The notes below the pieces were generated by a model. The model did not search any database. It was not told the DNA's origin and saw only the letters and a list, made by a program, of their open reading frames with translations. From Sandaracinaceae bacterium (GTDB taxonomy: Bacteria; Myxococcota_A; Polyangia; Polyangiales; Houyiibacteriaceae), in NCBI GenBank assembly GCA_020633075.1, contig JACKEI010000005.1, positions 278,940-342,939 of the forward strand: a stretch of DNA of 64,000 nt, in the 5' to 3' direction. The translations under genes and the position numbers were made by a program. Positions 19,435 to 28,100 of the stretch are shown in pieces (the stretch's first letter is position 1; each line of letters starts with the position of its first letter).

Positions 19435-21672
19435 TCAGGGCATGCCCAGCGCGTGCTCCACGAAGGTGTAGAAGCGCGTGTAGCGCGCCACGGTGTCGCT
19501 CAGGCGCCGGCCAGCACCATGGCCTTGCTCGCGCTCCATGTAGAACAGCACCGGCCGGCCCGACGTGTTGCTGACCTGCAGGCGCGCCGCGAACTTGGTG
19601 GAGTGGCCCCAGTAGACGCGGCTGTCGTGGTCGGCGGTCTCGATCAGCGTCGCGGGCAGCGCCACCTGCTCGGGCACATGGTGATACGGGCTGTAGGCGC
19701 TCAGCACGGCGAAGCCCTCGGGGCTCTCGCTGCTCATGTACTCGGGCTCCCAGATCTCGGCCGGGGGGAAGAGGTGGTAGCGCAGCATGTCGTAGAGCCC
19801 CACATAGGAGACGACCGCGCCAACCTGCTCCGGCACACGCGTGAGCATGGCGCCCATCAGGAGCCCGCCGTTGCTGCCGCCTGTGATCGCGATGCGCGCG
19901 GGGCGGCTGATGTCGCTGTTGCGCAGGTAGCGAATGCACGCCTCGAAGTCCTCGAAGACCCGCTGCTTGTTCTCGCGGCTGCCGGCGCGGTGCCAGGCCT
20001 CGCCCAGCTCGCCGCCGCCACGTAGGTTGGCCACGGCGTAGACCCCGCCGCGCTCCAGCCAGTAGAGCAGGTTGCGCTGAAAGCCCGGCAGCAGCGACAC
20101 GTTGAAGCCACCGTAGCCGTAAAGCAGCGTGGGGTTGTCGCTGTTGCGAACCATGCCGCGGCGGTAGAGCAGCTGGAGCGGCACCAGCGTGCCGTCCGCC
20201 GAGGGGACCTGCACCACTTCGTACTCGAAGCCCTCGAGGTCCACGTCGGTGGTGACGCGCACCACCGGGTTGGGCTCGTTTCCGTCGGCCAGCATCATGA
20301 TCACAGGAGGCGTGCGGTAACCGCTGAAGGAGAAGAGCGCGTGGCGCCCGGCGCGGTCGGTGCTGAGCTCGCCCAGCTCACCCCCCGGGGGCAGGGGGAT
20401 CTCGACGGAGGTCACCAGAGGCGGGTCCACCACCGCGCTCGCAGCGGGCCCCAATGGGCCGCCCTCTGGTGGCGCAGCTGGAAGCGGCACCCGCCTCAGG
20501 CTGGACTCGAGCCCCTCGGTGTAGGCCAGCAGCAGCGAGTCCCCCTGCAGCGCCCACTCGTTGAGCACGCCGTCGGTCTCGGGCACCAGCACCTGCCACG
20601 TGGAGGCGTCTGCCAGGGCAGGCGTGCCGAGGGCCAGCGGAGTACGGAGGACGCGGTAGCGCGGCGCCTCGCGGTTGCTGACGATCAGCACGTCGCGCCC
20701 GTGTACGGCGGCCGCGCTGCGCGCCTCCACACCGACGATGAGCGGCGTGATCTCCACGGGCCGGTCGTCGGGACCGCGGCGCGCGAGCCAGAGGTCGTTG
20801 GCGGACCAGCCACGCGAGACCGCCAGCACGAGGTGTTCGCCGTCGGCTTGCACGCTCACGCTCGGGAAGTCGGTGGGGTCGGCGGCCTCGAACACGAGCG
20901 GGTCCGCGCTCGCGGGCTCACCGAGTCGGTGCCGATACACGCGCGAGCCGTAGGTGTCGACGCGCGCCGGGTCGTCGTGCGGGAAGTCCGCGTCGTGCTC
21001 CGCCGGGTAGCGCGTGTAGTAGAAGCCGGTGTCGTCGCTCAGCCACGAGACGCGGCTCCACTTGGCGTGCGTGATGCTGTCCGAAAGCAGCGCGCGGGTG
21101 CTTAGGTCCAGGATCCGCAGCGTCGAGCGCTCGTCACCGTTCTGCGACACGCCAAAGACCACGTAGCGCCCACCGGGGGACAGGTAGGTGTAGTCGATCG
21201 AGGCGCGCTCCCCGAACGCCTCGGCGCGCAGCACGGGCTCCGGGTCGGGCGCCCACGCCGGGCCGCGCGCGACGAAGTACGCCCCCTGCTCCTCGCTGCC
21301 CGCGCGACGGTAGAAGAACAGCGTCTCCCCCTCGAGTTGCGGCTCGCCGAGCGCGTCGATGGACAGCAGCTCCTGCAGCCGCGCGCCGCGCTCAGGACGC
21401 ACGTGCGGCTGCAGCGTGGCCAGCGTGTACGCGTTCTGCGCCTCCACCCAGCGAGTGGTCTCCGCGCTGTCCACCTCCAGCGACCGAAACGGGTCCGCCA
21501 CCGACACCCCATGAAGGACATCCACCACAGCGCCAGCCCGCGCCGCCTCGTTCACGCCGGCGAGCTCCGCGGGACTTGCGCCCGTCACGACCCGCCCCCG
21601 CCCGCACCCCGCGAGGACACCCACCGCGAGCACGGCTCCGAGGACACCCACCCGAGCACCGAGGACACCCAC
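19435..21672 (-). CDS. S9A-family prolyl oligopeptidase, probable lipoprotein
   Basis: An S9A serine peptidase with about 723 mature residues. Hallmarks are DPFRSLE and WVEAQNAYT at the N-terminus (beta-propeller), GGSNGG around the catalytic Ser (near nt 19,870), ADHDSRVYWGHS with the Asp (near 19,620) and GHGAG with the His (near 19,520). The lipoprotein Cys (AVGVLAGC) is at 21606. Everything upstream of it is built from tandem repeat copies, each reading VGVLG and each offering a GTG start; GTG 21672 gives a 23-residue signal and is my choice, with 21699 as an alternative. Frames further upstream would run antisense through DUF423. It probably degrades peptides in the envelope. Confidence 0.88.
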   Translation of the reverse strand: MGVLGARVGVLGAVLAVGVLAGCGRGRVVTGASPAELAGVNEAARAGAVVDVLHGVSVADPFRSLEVDSAETTRWVEAQNAYTLATLQPHVRPERGARLQELLSIDALGEPQLEGETLFFYRRAGSEEQGAYFVARGPAWAPDPEPVLRAEAFGERASIDYTYLSPGGRYVVFGVSQNGDERSTLRILDLSTRALLSDSITHAKWSRVSWLSDDTGFYYTRYPAEHDADFPHDDPARVDTYGSRVYRHRLGEPASADPLVFEAADPTDFPSVSVQADGEHLVLAVSRGWSANDLWLARRGPDDRPVEITPLIVGVEARSAAAVHGRDVLIVSNREAPRYRVLRTPLALGTPALADASTWQVLVPETDGVLNEWALQGDSLLLAYTEGLESSLRRVPLPAAPPEGGPLGPAASAVVDPPLVTSVEIPLPPGGELGELSTDRAGRHALFSFSGYRTPPVIMMLADGNEPNPVVRVTTDVDLEGFEYEVVQVPSADGTLVPLQLLYRRGMVRNSDNPTLLYGYGGFNVSLLPGFQRNLLYWLERGGVYAVANLRGGGELGEAWHRAGSRENKQRVFEDFEACIRYLRNSDISRPARIAITGGSNGGLLMGAMLTRVPEQVGAVVSYVGLYDMLRYHLFPPAEIWEPEYMSSESPEGFAVLSAYSPYHHVPEQVALPATLIETADHDSRVYWGHSTKFAARLQVSNTSGRPVLFYMEREQGHGAGRRLSDTVARYTRFYTFVEHALGMP

Positions 21673-21785
21673 CCGAGCACCCGCTCCGAGGACACCCACC
21701 CGCGCGAGCACCGCTCCGAGGACACCCACCCGGGCTGGCCCTCCGAGGACACCCACCCGACCAACCGCTCCGAGGACACCCACCC
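21613..21785. repeat. Seven-copy GGACACCCACC array at the divergent S9A/DUF423 start region
   Basis: Seven copies of GAGGACACCCACC(C) with short variable spacers (GAGCACC, GCTCC, CGGGCTGGCC, CGACCAACC) lie between the S9A and DUF423 genes. On the minus strand they encode VGVLG units that form the signal peptide of the S9A peptidase. Confidence 0.95.
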
Positions 21786-21828
21786 GAGCAGGTGGCGGGC
21801 CCTGGCGGATGGGGTCAAGCTCGGCAGC

Positions 21829-22212
21829 ATGACGCGCGCGCTGATGATGATGGCTGGGGTACATGGCTTCCTCGCAGTGGCGCTCGGGGCGTTCGGCGCC
21901 CATGGGCTCCGCGCGGCGATGGCGGAGCTTTCGGATGGGGCCAAGCGCCTCGAGTGGTGGGGCACAGCTGCGCAGTATCACCTGATTCACGCGCTGGCGA
22001 TCGGCCTGGCCGCCAGCCTGCTGGCGAGGGCCCCCGGGCCTGCCACCGTGGCGGGGGTGGCGTTCTCCGTGGGCTGCCTGCTCTTCTCCGGCAGCCTCTA
22101 CACCATGACGCTCACGGGCGTGCGCGCCCTCGGGGCCGTGACGCCCCTCGGCGGGGTCGCCTTCCTGGTCGGCTGGGGGGCCCTCACGGTCGCGGGCTGG
22201 CAGCTGCGCTGA
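21829..22212 (+). CDS. DUF423 family membrane protein
   Basis: A 127-residue small membrane protein of the DUF423 (YgdD) family. The N-terminus FLAVALGAFGAHGLRA is the family signature; WWGTAAQYHLIHALAIG is a second conserved segment, followed by hydrophobic helices (VAGVAFSVGCLLFSGSLYTM, GVAFLVGWGALTVAGW), giving about four membrane spans. ATG 21829 is chosen because upstream in-frame sequence is only the repeat array. It is divergent from the S9A peptidase gene. The function of DUF423 proteins is unknown. Confidence 0.92.
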   Translation: MTRALMMMAGVHGFLAVALGAFGAHGLRAAMAELSDGAKRLEWWGTAAQYHLIHALAIGLAASLLARAPGPATVAGVAFSVGCLLFSGSLYTMTLTGVRALGAVTPLGGVAFLVGWGALTVAGWQLR

Positions 22213-22278
22213 CACGCTCCGCCGGTCAGGCCGCGCGTCTCCCTGCTCGCGCCCGCGGGCGTGCTACCTTGCCGGGCC

Positions 22279-22659
22279 ATGACGCACCCCTTCGACCCCA
22301 TCGCCGCCGCCCAGTACGTCAACTTCACCACGTTCCGCAAGAACGGCGAGCGCAAGGCCACGCCCATCTGGGTCGCGGTGAGCGAAGGGCGCGCCTACGT
22401 CTGGAGCCAGCGAGACACGTGGAAGGTGAAGCGCCTGGTCAAGAACCCGGCGTGCGAGCTCACTCCCTGCAACGTGACGGGCAGCAAGAACACCGGCGCC
22501 ACCGTGGCCGGCAAGGGGCGCTTGCTGCAGCCAGGCGAGACCGCCGTGGCCAAGCACGCCTTCAAGAAGAAGTACGGGCTCAGCTTCATCACGGGTGAGT
22601 TCTTCGGCCGAATTCGCCCCGGCTCGGATCACGTCTACATCGAGATCGTGCCGGCCTGA
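22279..22659 (+). CDS. PPOX-class F420-dependent oxidoreductase
   Basis: A 126-residue split-barrel flavin/deazaflavin-type protein of the pyridoxamine 5'-phosphate oxidase-like superfamily. YVNFTTFRKNGERKATPIWVA, AYVWSQRDTWKVKRLVKNP and NTGATVAGKGRLL match the small F420-dependent subfamily (Rv2061-like). It probably binds F420 or a similar flavin. ATG 22279 is used because the frame opens only six codons earlier and has no better start. It lies between DUF423 and the tRNA gene, all on the plus strand. The natural substrate is unknown. A DDN-family F420 protein occurs at 39.9 kb, so the host probably makes F420. Confidence 0.85.
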   Translation: MTHPFDPIAAAQYVNFTTFRKNGERKATPIWVAVSEGRAYVWSQRDTWKVKRLVKNPACELTPCNVTGSKNTGATVAGKGRLLQPGETAVAKHAFKKKYGLSFITGEFFGRIRPGSDHVYIEIVPA

Positions 22660-22700
22660 ACGTGGCCCCCGGCGGGGCAGCAATTCGCGCGCTTCCGCCG

Positions 22701-22728
22701 TTGACAGCGTTGCCGCCCCCTCTATACT
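22701..22728 (+). promoter_or_regulatory. Sigma-70-type promoter of the tRNA gene
   Basis: TTGACA (22701-22706, perfect -35) and TATACT (22723-22728) are separated by 16 bases; the tRNA begins 12 bases after the -10 box. This is a near-consensus housekeeping promoter. Confidence 0.88.
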
Positions 22729-22740
22729 CCCGCTCCCGTT

Positions 22741-22814
22741 GCCGATGTAGCTCAGATGGCTAGAGCGGGCGTTTCATACGCGCTAGGTCAGTGGTTCGAT
22801 TCCACTCATCGGCA
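22741..22814 (+). tRNA. tRNA-Met (CAT anticodon; elongator or Ile2)
   Basis: A 74-base cloverleaf. The acceptor stem GCCGATG (22741-22747) pairs with CATCGGC (22807-22813) with A as discriminator; GCTC/GAGC forms the D stem, TTCATAC is the anticodon loop with CAT, and AGTGG-TTCGATT-CCACT forms the T arm. Acceptor pair G1-C72 excludes an initiator tRNA; elongator tRNA-Met and lysidine-modified tRNA-Ile(CAT) cannot be separated by eye. CCA is not encoded (CCCC follows). A near-perfect sigma-70 promoter lies upstream and an intrinsic terminator downstream. Confidence 0.95.
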
Positions 22815-22821
22815 CCCCAGA

Positions 22822-22852
22822 CCCCTGCCTCGCGGCGGGGGTTTGTTTTTTG
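22822..22852 (+). terminator. Intrinsic terminator after the tRNA
   Basis: CCCCTGCC (22822-22829) pairs with GGCGGGGG (22834-22841) around the tetraloop TCGC, then TTTGTTTTTT. An eight-pair GC-rich stem with a T-tract, eight bases after the tRNA 3' end. Confidence 0.93.
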
Positions 22853-22891
22853 GTGCGTCGGGGTGCGCGTCCGCCCCGAGGGCCCCGCGAG

Positions 22892-24208
22892 CTAGATGAG
22901 CACGACGTCCGACACGTCGAGCGCCTCTTGGGCGACGACGCTGCGCGTCTCTTCCTCACGCTTGACCGCCACGTCGTAGAGCTCGGTCAGCAGCGCAGGG
23001 TGCTGGCGGATGGCCGCCTGGAAGCGGTCCCGGGTCAGCTCCAGCGCGATGGTCGGGTGCGTGGCGACCACGGTCGCCGTCGCGGGCCGGCGCAGCACCA
23101 GCGAGATCTCGCCCACCACGTCGCCGGGCCCGAGCTCGGCCAGCACGATGTCGTCGCCGTCCGAGTCCCTGCCCGTGACGCTCACCGCGCCGCTCGCGAT
23201 CAGGAAGAGCCCCGTGGCGTCTTCCCCCTCGACGAGCAGCGTGTCCCCGCGCGCGAACGAGCGCGTGCCGAAGAGGTCGATGATCTGGCCGCGCTCCTCC
23301 GCACCGACCGCGCCGAGGATGGCGCTGGAGCGCACGAGGTTGGCGAGCATGCGGGCGCGGCAGAACTCGCCGAGCTGCTCCCCGATGGCCGGTGTATGAG
23401 CCGCCAAGGACTCGAGGGTCTCGCGGCGCACGCACAGCAGCTGGCAGGGCTCGATGGCGCGCACGGCGGCCGCGCGCGGTGCGTCGCTGACCAACGCCAT
23501 CTCGCCGAAGATCGCGCCGGGCCCGAGGTGCGCCAGCGCGACGGACTCACCATCCTCCTGGCGCGAGACCTCCAGCAGCCCGCGCACGACCACGTAGGCC
23601 TCGGTGCCCTCTTCGTTCTGTGCGATGACCTCCTCGCCACGCGGGACGTCGCGCAGCTCGAACGCTTCGAGCAGCTCGCGCAGCGCGGCCGGGGCGAGGG
23701 CCGAGAACAGCGGAAGCTCCGGGACCTTCTCGGCAGGCACCGGGTCCGGCGCGGCGGCCGCATCCAGGAGCGCCTCCTCCGCGCGGTCGAGCAGCGCGTC
23801 CCCCGACGCGCTCAGCAGCTCGGGTGCGATGGTCTTGCGGGTTGGCAGCGGGGGCGGGGCAGGGGACACGTCGGCCAGCCGCGCGCTCCCGTGACCAAAG
23901 GCGGCCGCGATGCGTTCGAAAGACTGCGCCGCGCCCGGCTCGCCGGCCCCCTGCGCGTCGAGCGCCGCGGCGGTCGCGGCGGGCAGGTCTCCACGATTGA
24001 TGAGCTGCACCACCACGCGTTGGTGGGCGCGCGCCGCGGCGTCGCGGCGACCACGCTCTCCGAGCACGCGTGCGACCAGGGCGAAAGAGCCCAGGTCCAG
24101 CGGCTCGGCGGCCAGCGCAGACAGCGCCGAGCGCAGCGCGCCCTCTTCGTCACCAGAGAACAGTGCAGCGTACGAGTTCGCCGCGTCGACCAGAGAGGCT
24201 TGGCTCAT
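22892..24208 (-). CDS. Protein with two cyclic-nucleotide-binding domains
   Basis: A 438-residue protein if ATG 24208 (MSQASLVDAANSY) is the start; ATG 24220 is an alternative. A helical N-terminus of about 150 residues, probably TPR-like, is followed by two cyclic-nucleotide-binding domains with the GE(M/I)xLV phosphate-binding cassette: GAIFGEMALVSDAPRAAAVRA and GDVVGEISLVLRRPATATVVA. The usual Arg of the cassette is in both. There is no obvious DNA-binding domain, so it may be a cAMP/cGMP-responsive regulator of another protein rather than a transcription factor. It is divergent from the tRNA and followed upstream by a TPR-like gene on the same strand. Confidence 0.85.
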   Translation of the reverse strand: MSQASLVDAANSYAALFSGDEEGALRSALSALAAEPLDLGSFALVARVLGERGRRDAAARAHQRVVVQLINRGDLPAATAAALDAQGAGEPGAAQSFERIAAAFGHGSARLADVSPAPPPLPTRKTIAPELLSASGDALLDRAEEALLDAAAAPDPVPAEKVPELPLFSALAPAALRELLEAFELRDVPRGEEVIAQNEEGTEAYVVVRGLLEVSRQEDGESVALAHLGPGAIFGEMALVSDAPRAAAVRAIEPCQLLCVRRETLESLAAHTPAIGEQLGEFCRARMLANLVRSSAILGAVGAEERGQIIDLFGTRSFARGDTLLVEGEDATGLFLIASGAVSVTGRDSDGDDIVLAELGPGDVVGEISLVLRRPATATVVATHPTIALELTRDRFQAAIRQHPALLTELYDVAVKREEETRSVVAQEALDVSDVVLI

Positions 24209-24316
24209 CTCGCGGAACATACCAGAGTGCGGCGCCGCGCGCGCGCCAGAGCGGCAGGCTCGCGTCGGACGGGAGGGAGGGCCCACCTCGGGCGCGGTGG
24301 GCACACCCCGGCAGGG

Positions 24317-25066
24317 TCAGTCGCTGTCGATCGTGGCGAGCGCCAGCCGGGCGCGGCGCAGCTCCTCGCGCAGGGTGAGCTCCTTCGCGACCCCAGCGGC
24401 GGCGTTCCGCCGGAGGAACGCACGCAGGTGCACGCTGGCCTCCCGCTCGTCGCCCATCTTGTACGCGATCATCCCCAGCAAGAAGCGGCCGTACCCGTCC
24501 GCGTTGGGGGACGCGCGCAAGGTATCGAGAGTGCGCCGGATGTTGCGAGCAGGCCGCCCAGCGTCCAGCCGGATGTAGAGGGCGTGGGCTCGCAAGAGGG
24601 CCCTGTCGCGCTGAGCCGTCCGCATCGCCTTCTGGAGCGTGGCCAACGCGGCGTCCACGTCGCCCCCGTGATGCTGAAGCGTCGCGAGGCCCCACAGCTG
24701 GAAGCTGCGTCGCTCGACCGGCGCCGTCCGCGCGGCACGCCGCTGCATCAGCAACGCATCCTGGGCCTCCCCGAGCGCCGCGAGCGCGCGGCTGGCGTCG
24801 TGCCAGGCGACGTCCTGCAGGGGCCCGAGGGCTGCGGCGCGGGCAGCGATGTCTGCGGCCTGACGCAGCTGCCGGAGCTCGATGTGCGCCAGGTAGAGCT
24901 GCCTCAGCAGGAGCACCTTGGTATCTTCGGTGACCTCCGACGCTTGCGCGAGACCCGACTCGGCGGCGCGCAGCCGTTGCTCAGGCCGGCGCGCCCGCAG
25001 CGCCACCAGCAGAGCTTGCTCGGGCGTGAAATCCGGAGGCGGCGCAGAGGGACGAATGGTCGGCAT
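24317..25066 (-). CDS. Tetratricopeptide-like helical protein
   Basis: A 249-residue protein from ATG 25066 (start chosen because upstream codons give no signal). Helix pairs are rich in Ala, Leu and Arg (DAALATLQKAMRTAQRDRALLRAHALYIRLDAG; ADGYGRFLLGMIAYKMGDEREASVHLRAFLRR), the pattern of tetratricopeptide-like repeats. No catalytic motif is recognised. It lies between the kinase gene (25198-29469) and the cyclic-nucleotide-binding gene, all on the minus strand, so the three may share transcription; a gap of about 130 bases precedes it. A scaffold role in signalling is inference. Confidence 0.75.
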   Translation of the reverse strand: MPTIRPSAPPPDFTPEQALLVALRARRPEQRLRAAESGLAQASEVTEDTKVLLLRQLYLAHIELRQLRQAADIAARAAALGPLQDVAWHDASRALAALGEAQDALLMQRRAARTAPVERRSFQLWGLATLQHHGGDVDAALATLQKAMRTAQRDRALLRAHALYIRLDAGRPARNIRRTLDTLRASPNADGYGRFLLGMIAYKMGDEREASVHLRAFLRRNAAAGVAKELTLREELRRARLALATIDSD

Positions 25067-25197
25067 GGTTGATACGCGTGTCCACAAGTGTAGCACACCC
25101 TATAGCAAGCGTGCTTCTGCAATGGTTTCAAGCAGATGGAGTCGACTATCCACAGCTTGCCCCCGGGCGCGGGGAGAGCCTGTTGATGAACCTCGCA

Positions 25198-28100
25198 TCA
25201 CGCGGGATGCGAGGTATGCGAGAGCACCGTCTGGACGACGTGGGTCGCACGAAAGCGCTGCCGGGCCCCCTCCCCGCGGAGCCGCTCCACCTGCGACTCG
25301 ATCACACGACGTGCCGCCGTCCAGGCCTTCTTGGCCTCGTCCCCTGCGCCGAGGTACTCGTACGTGCGCGCGATGAGCATGCGCGCGCGCGGCTGCCGCT
25401 GGACCGAGACTTCGGCGTCCAGCCGGGCCATGGCGGCCGAGGCTGCGGCCTTGGCGTCTTCGGTCGCACCGCGACCCGCACGCAGCCACGCCAACAACGC
25501 CAGCGCCTCGACCTCCAGGCTGACGAAGTCGTGCGCCAAGCAGAGCCCCCGCGCCGCCTCGGCCGCCTCCTCGGCAGCAGCGAGGTGCTTGGCCCGGTCG
25601 GCGTCTTCGACGGCCCCAAGCTCCGCGAGAACGCGCGCCGTGAAGACGCGCTCCTGCGCCGCGAGGTAGGGTCCGTGCAGCGCCACATGGACGCGCAGCT
25701 CCTCCAGCAGCTCGCTCGCGCGAGGAGCCTCGCCGCGTTGTAGGTGGAGGTCGATCATGGCGCACTGAGCTTCCTTGCGCGCCGGGGTGGCTTCGCTCGA
25801 GACCATCGCGCCGAGCACGTCGATCGAGTGGGCCAGGAAGGCCTCTGCCCGCTCGGGCTCCCCCAGCGTCTGGTAGTAGAGGGCGAGCAGGGCGAGCTTG
25901 CGGCCGAGGCGGAGACGGTCTCCGGTCTCGCGGTCGAAGCTCAGCGACGCGCGGGTGACCGCCACGGCGTCCTGGAAGTTGCCGAGGCACGAGAGGGCGC
26001 CCCCGAGGTGGTCGAGGGCCAGCGCCTCGTGACGCTTGATACCCAGGCGGCGGAACACCACCGCCGACTCGGCGTAGGTCTCGAGGGCCTTGCGGGCGTG
26101 GCCAGAGCGCTCCTGCAAGATGCCCTTCTGGATCAGGACGAGGCCGCGCGCCGGCAAGAAGTCCGGCAGCACTCCCGCGCGGGAGAGGGCCTCGTCGCAG
26201 AGCGTGAGGGCGCGCGCCGTGGCTCCCCGGTCGCGGGCGACCTCGGCCATCATTCGCACAGTATCGATCTCGGCACCTCGGTCCCCCTCGGCGATGGCGC
26301 GGGCCCGGGCCTGCTCGAGGTGCCGCTCGGCCCGCTCGAGCTTCCCGTGGTCGATCTCGAAGCGGGCGCGACGGTTGAGGGCGAAGGCGCGCAGGGTCTT
26401 CGGCACGTCCGCGTGGAGCGACAGGCGGTCGAGGGCGTCCAGCTCGGCCGCCTGCTCGGCGGGCTGACCCAAGAAGCGGAGGATCCGCTCGCGTCCGGCG
26501 TGCGCCGCGAACTGCCCTTCGGGGTCGTCGTCGAAGAGCCGCAGCGCGCGCGCGAAGAGCCCCAGCGCAGTCGCGTTCGAGAAGGCCGCGCTGGCCAGCT
26601 CGGCTGCCTCGAGGTAGGCGTGGGCCGCCGCACCGCGCTGCCCGGCCTGCTCCAGGTGGTGAGCGACGCGGGCGGCGGGCGAGCCTGGCAAGGACTGGAA
26701 GTAGTCGGCCACCCGCCGGTGCATGCGGCTACGGTCGTCGGGCTCGGCGCCCTCGTAGGCGATCTGGCGCACGACCCCGCTCGCAAACGCCAGCGTCCCG
26801 TTGGACCTGCGGACCAGGAAGCCACGAGCCAGGAGGTCTTGCACGTTCCCCTGCACGTCGTTGCCGGCGATGAGCACCAGCTGCCGCTCCTCGAGGCCGG
26901 AGCCCGCCACCGCCAGCCAGCGCAGCGCGCGGCGCGAGGACTCCTCCAGCTCGTCGAGGCGCGAGGCGACCACCCCTTCGAGAGAGCTCGGGAGCGAGAT
27001 GGGCAGCGCCGAGTCACGCACGACGCGCGCCGTGCCGTCGGTATCATCGACGACGCGCACCACGCCCCGCTCCAGGAGGGCATCGGAGAGCTCTTGGATG
27101 TGGAAGGGGTTGCCACCGGCGCGTTCCACGATCGCGCGCACGACCTCTGCCGGGACCTCCGCCCCTCGAAAGCAGCGCCGCACGATCTCGTTGCGCTCGT
27201 CGCCCTCGAGCTCGCCCAGCTCGATCACCGGGACACCACGCAGCGCCGCGGCGGTGCGCGCGTCGGGCCGCGTGGCCATGAGGATCAGCACGGGGCTCTG
27301 ATGGACGCCTTGGCTCATCGTCCGCAGCAGCTCGAGCGACGCGCTGTCCGCCCACTGGAGCGAGTCCAGCCAGACCACGATGGGGCCGCCTTTGGCGAGG
27401 TGGCGCAGCAGCAGCTCGATGGCGTGGACCACCTCGCGCGTGCGCTCCTCGTGCTCGGACTCGAGCACCCGCTCGTCGGCGCTGCCGAGCAGGGTCAGCA
27501 CACCCCGCTCGATCAAGTCGCGGCGGCCGGTGTCCATGACGACGGCCTGCAGGGAGGAGCGGATCTGGTCTCGCACTTGAGACGCCGGCGCGTCGTCCGA
27601 GATGAAGAAGATGTCGCGGATGAGCGCGGCCAGGCTGGAGAAGGGCACGTCGCTGGTGCCGAACCCGCACTCGGTGGAGAGGATGCCCGGCATCGGCTCG
27701 AGCGAGTCCAGCGCCGCCGAGACCAGCGCCGACTTGCCCACCCCCAGCTCGCCCACGACCGCCGCGAACACGGCGCGCCCCGTCGACTCGGCCTCGCGAT
27801 AGAGCCCCCGGATGGTCTCCTGCTCGGCCACGCGCCCGATCAGCCCCTCCACGCCGAGGCTGTGGCGGGTGTCCACCGCGCGCTCCTCGCGGGAGCGTGC
27901 GCCCAGCGCGCTATAGGCGCGTGTGCGCTCGCCCCCCTCCAGGGTCACGTCTTCATACTGGGCCTCGTTCACCCGGAAGTCGCGGCGCACCAGCCGGTAC
28001 ACATCACTTGTGATACGCACGCTCCCCGCGTTGCCTTCGTTCGCGAGGTGCTCGGCCACGGCGAGCGCGGACTCCACGGGAGCGTAGCGCAACAGGCGAC

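Noticed and set aside
21337..21828. In-frame extension upstream of DUF423
   Set aside because: It runs antisense to the S9A peptidase and through the repeat array; DUF423 homology starts at ATG 21829.
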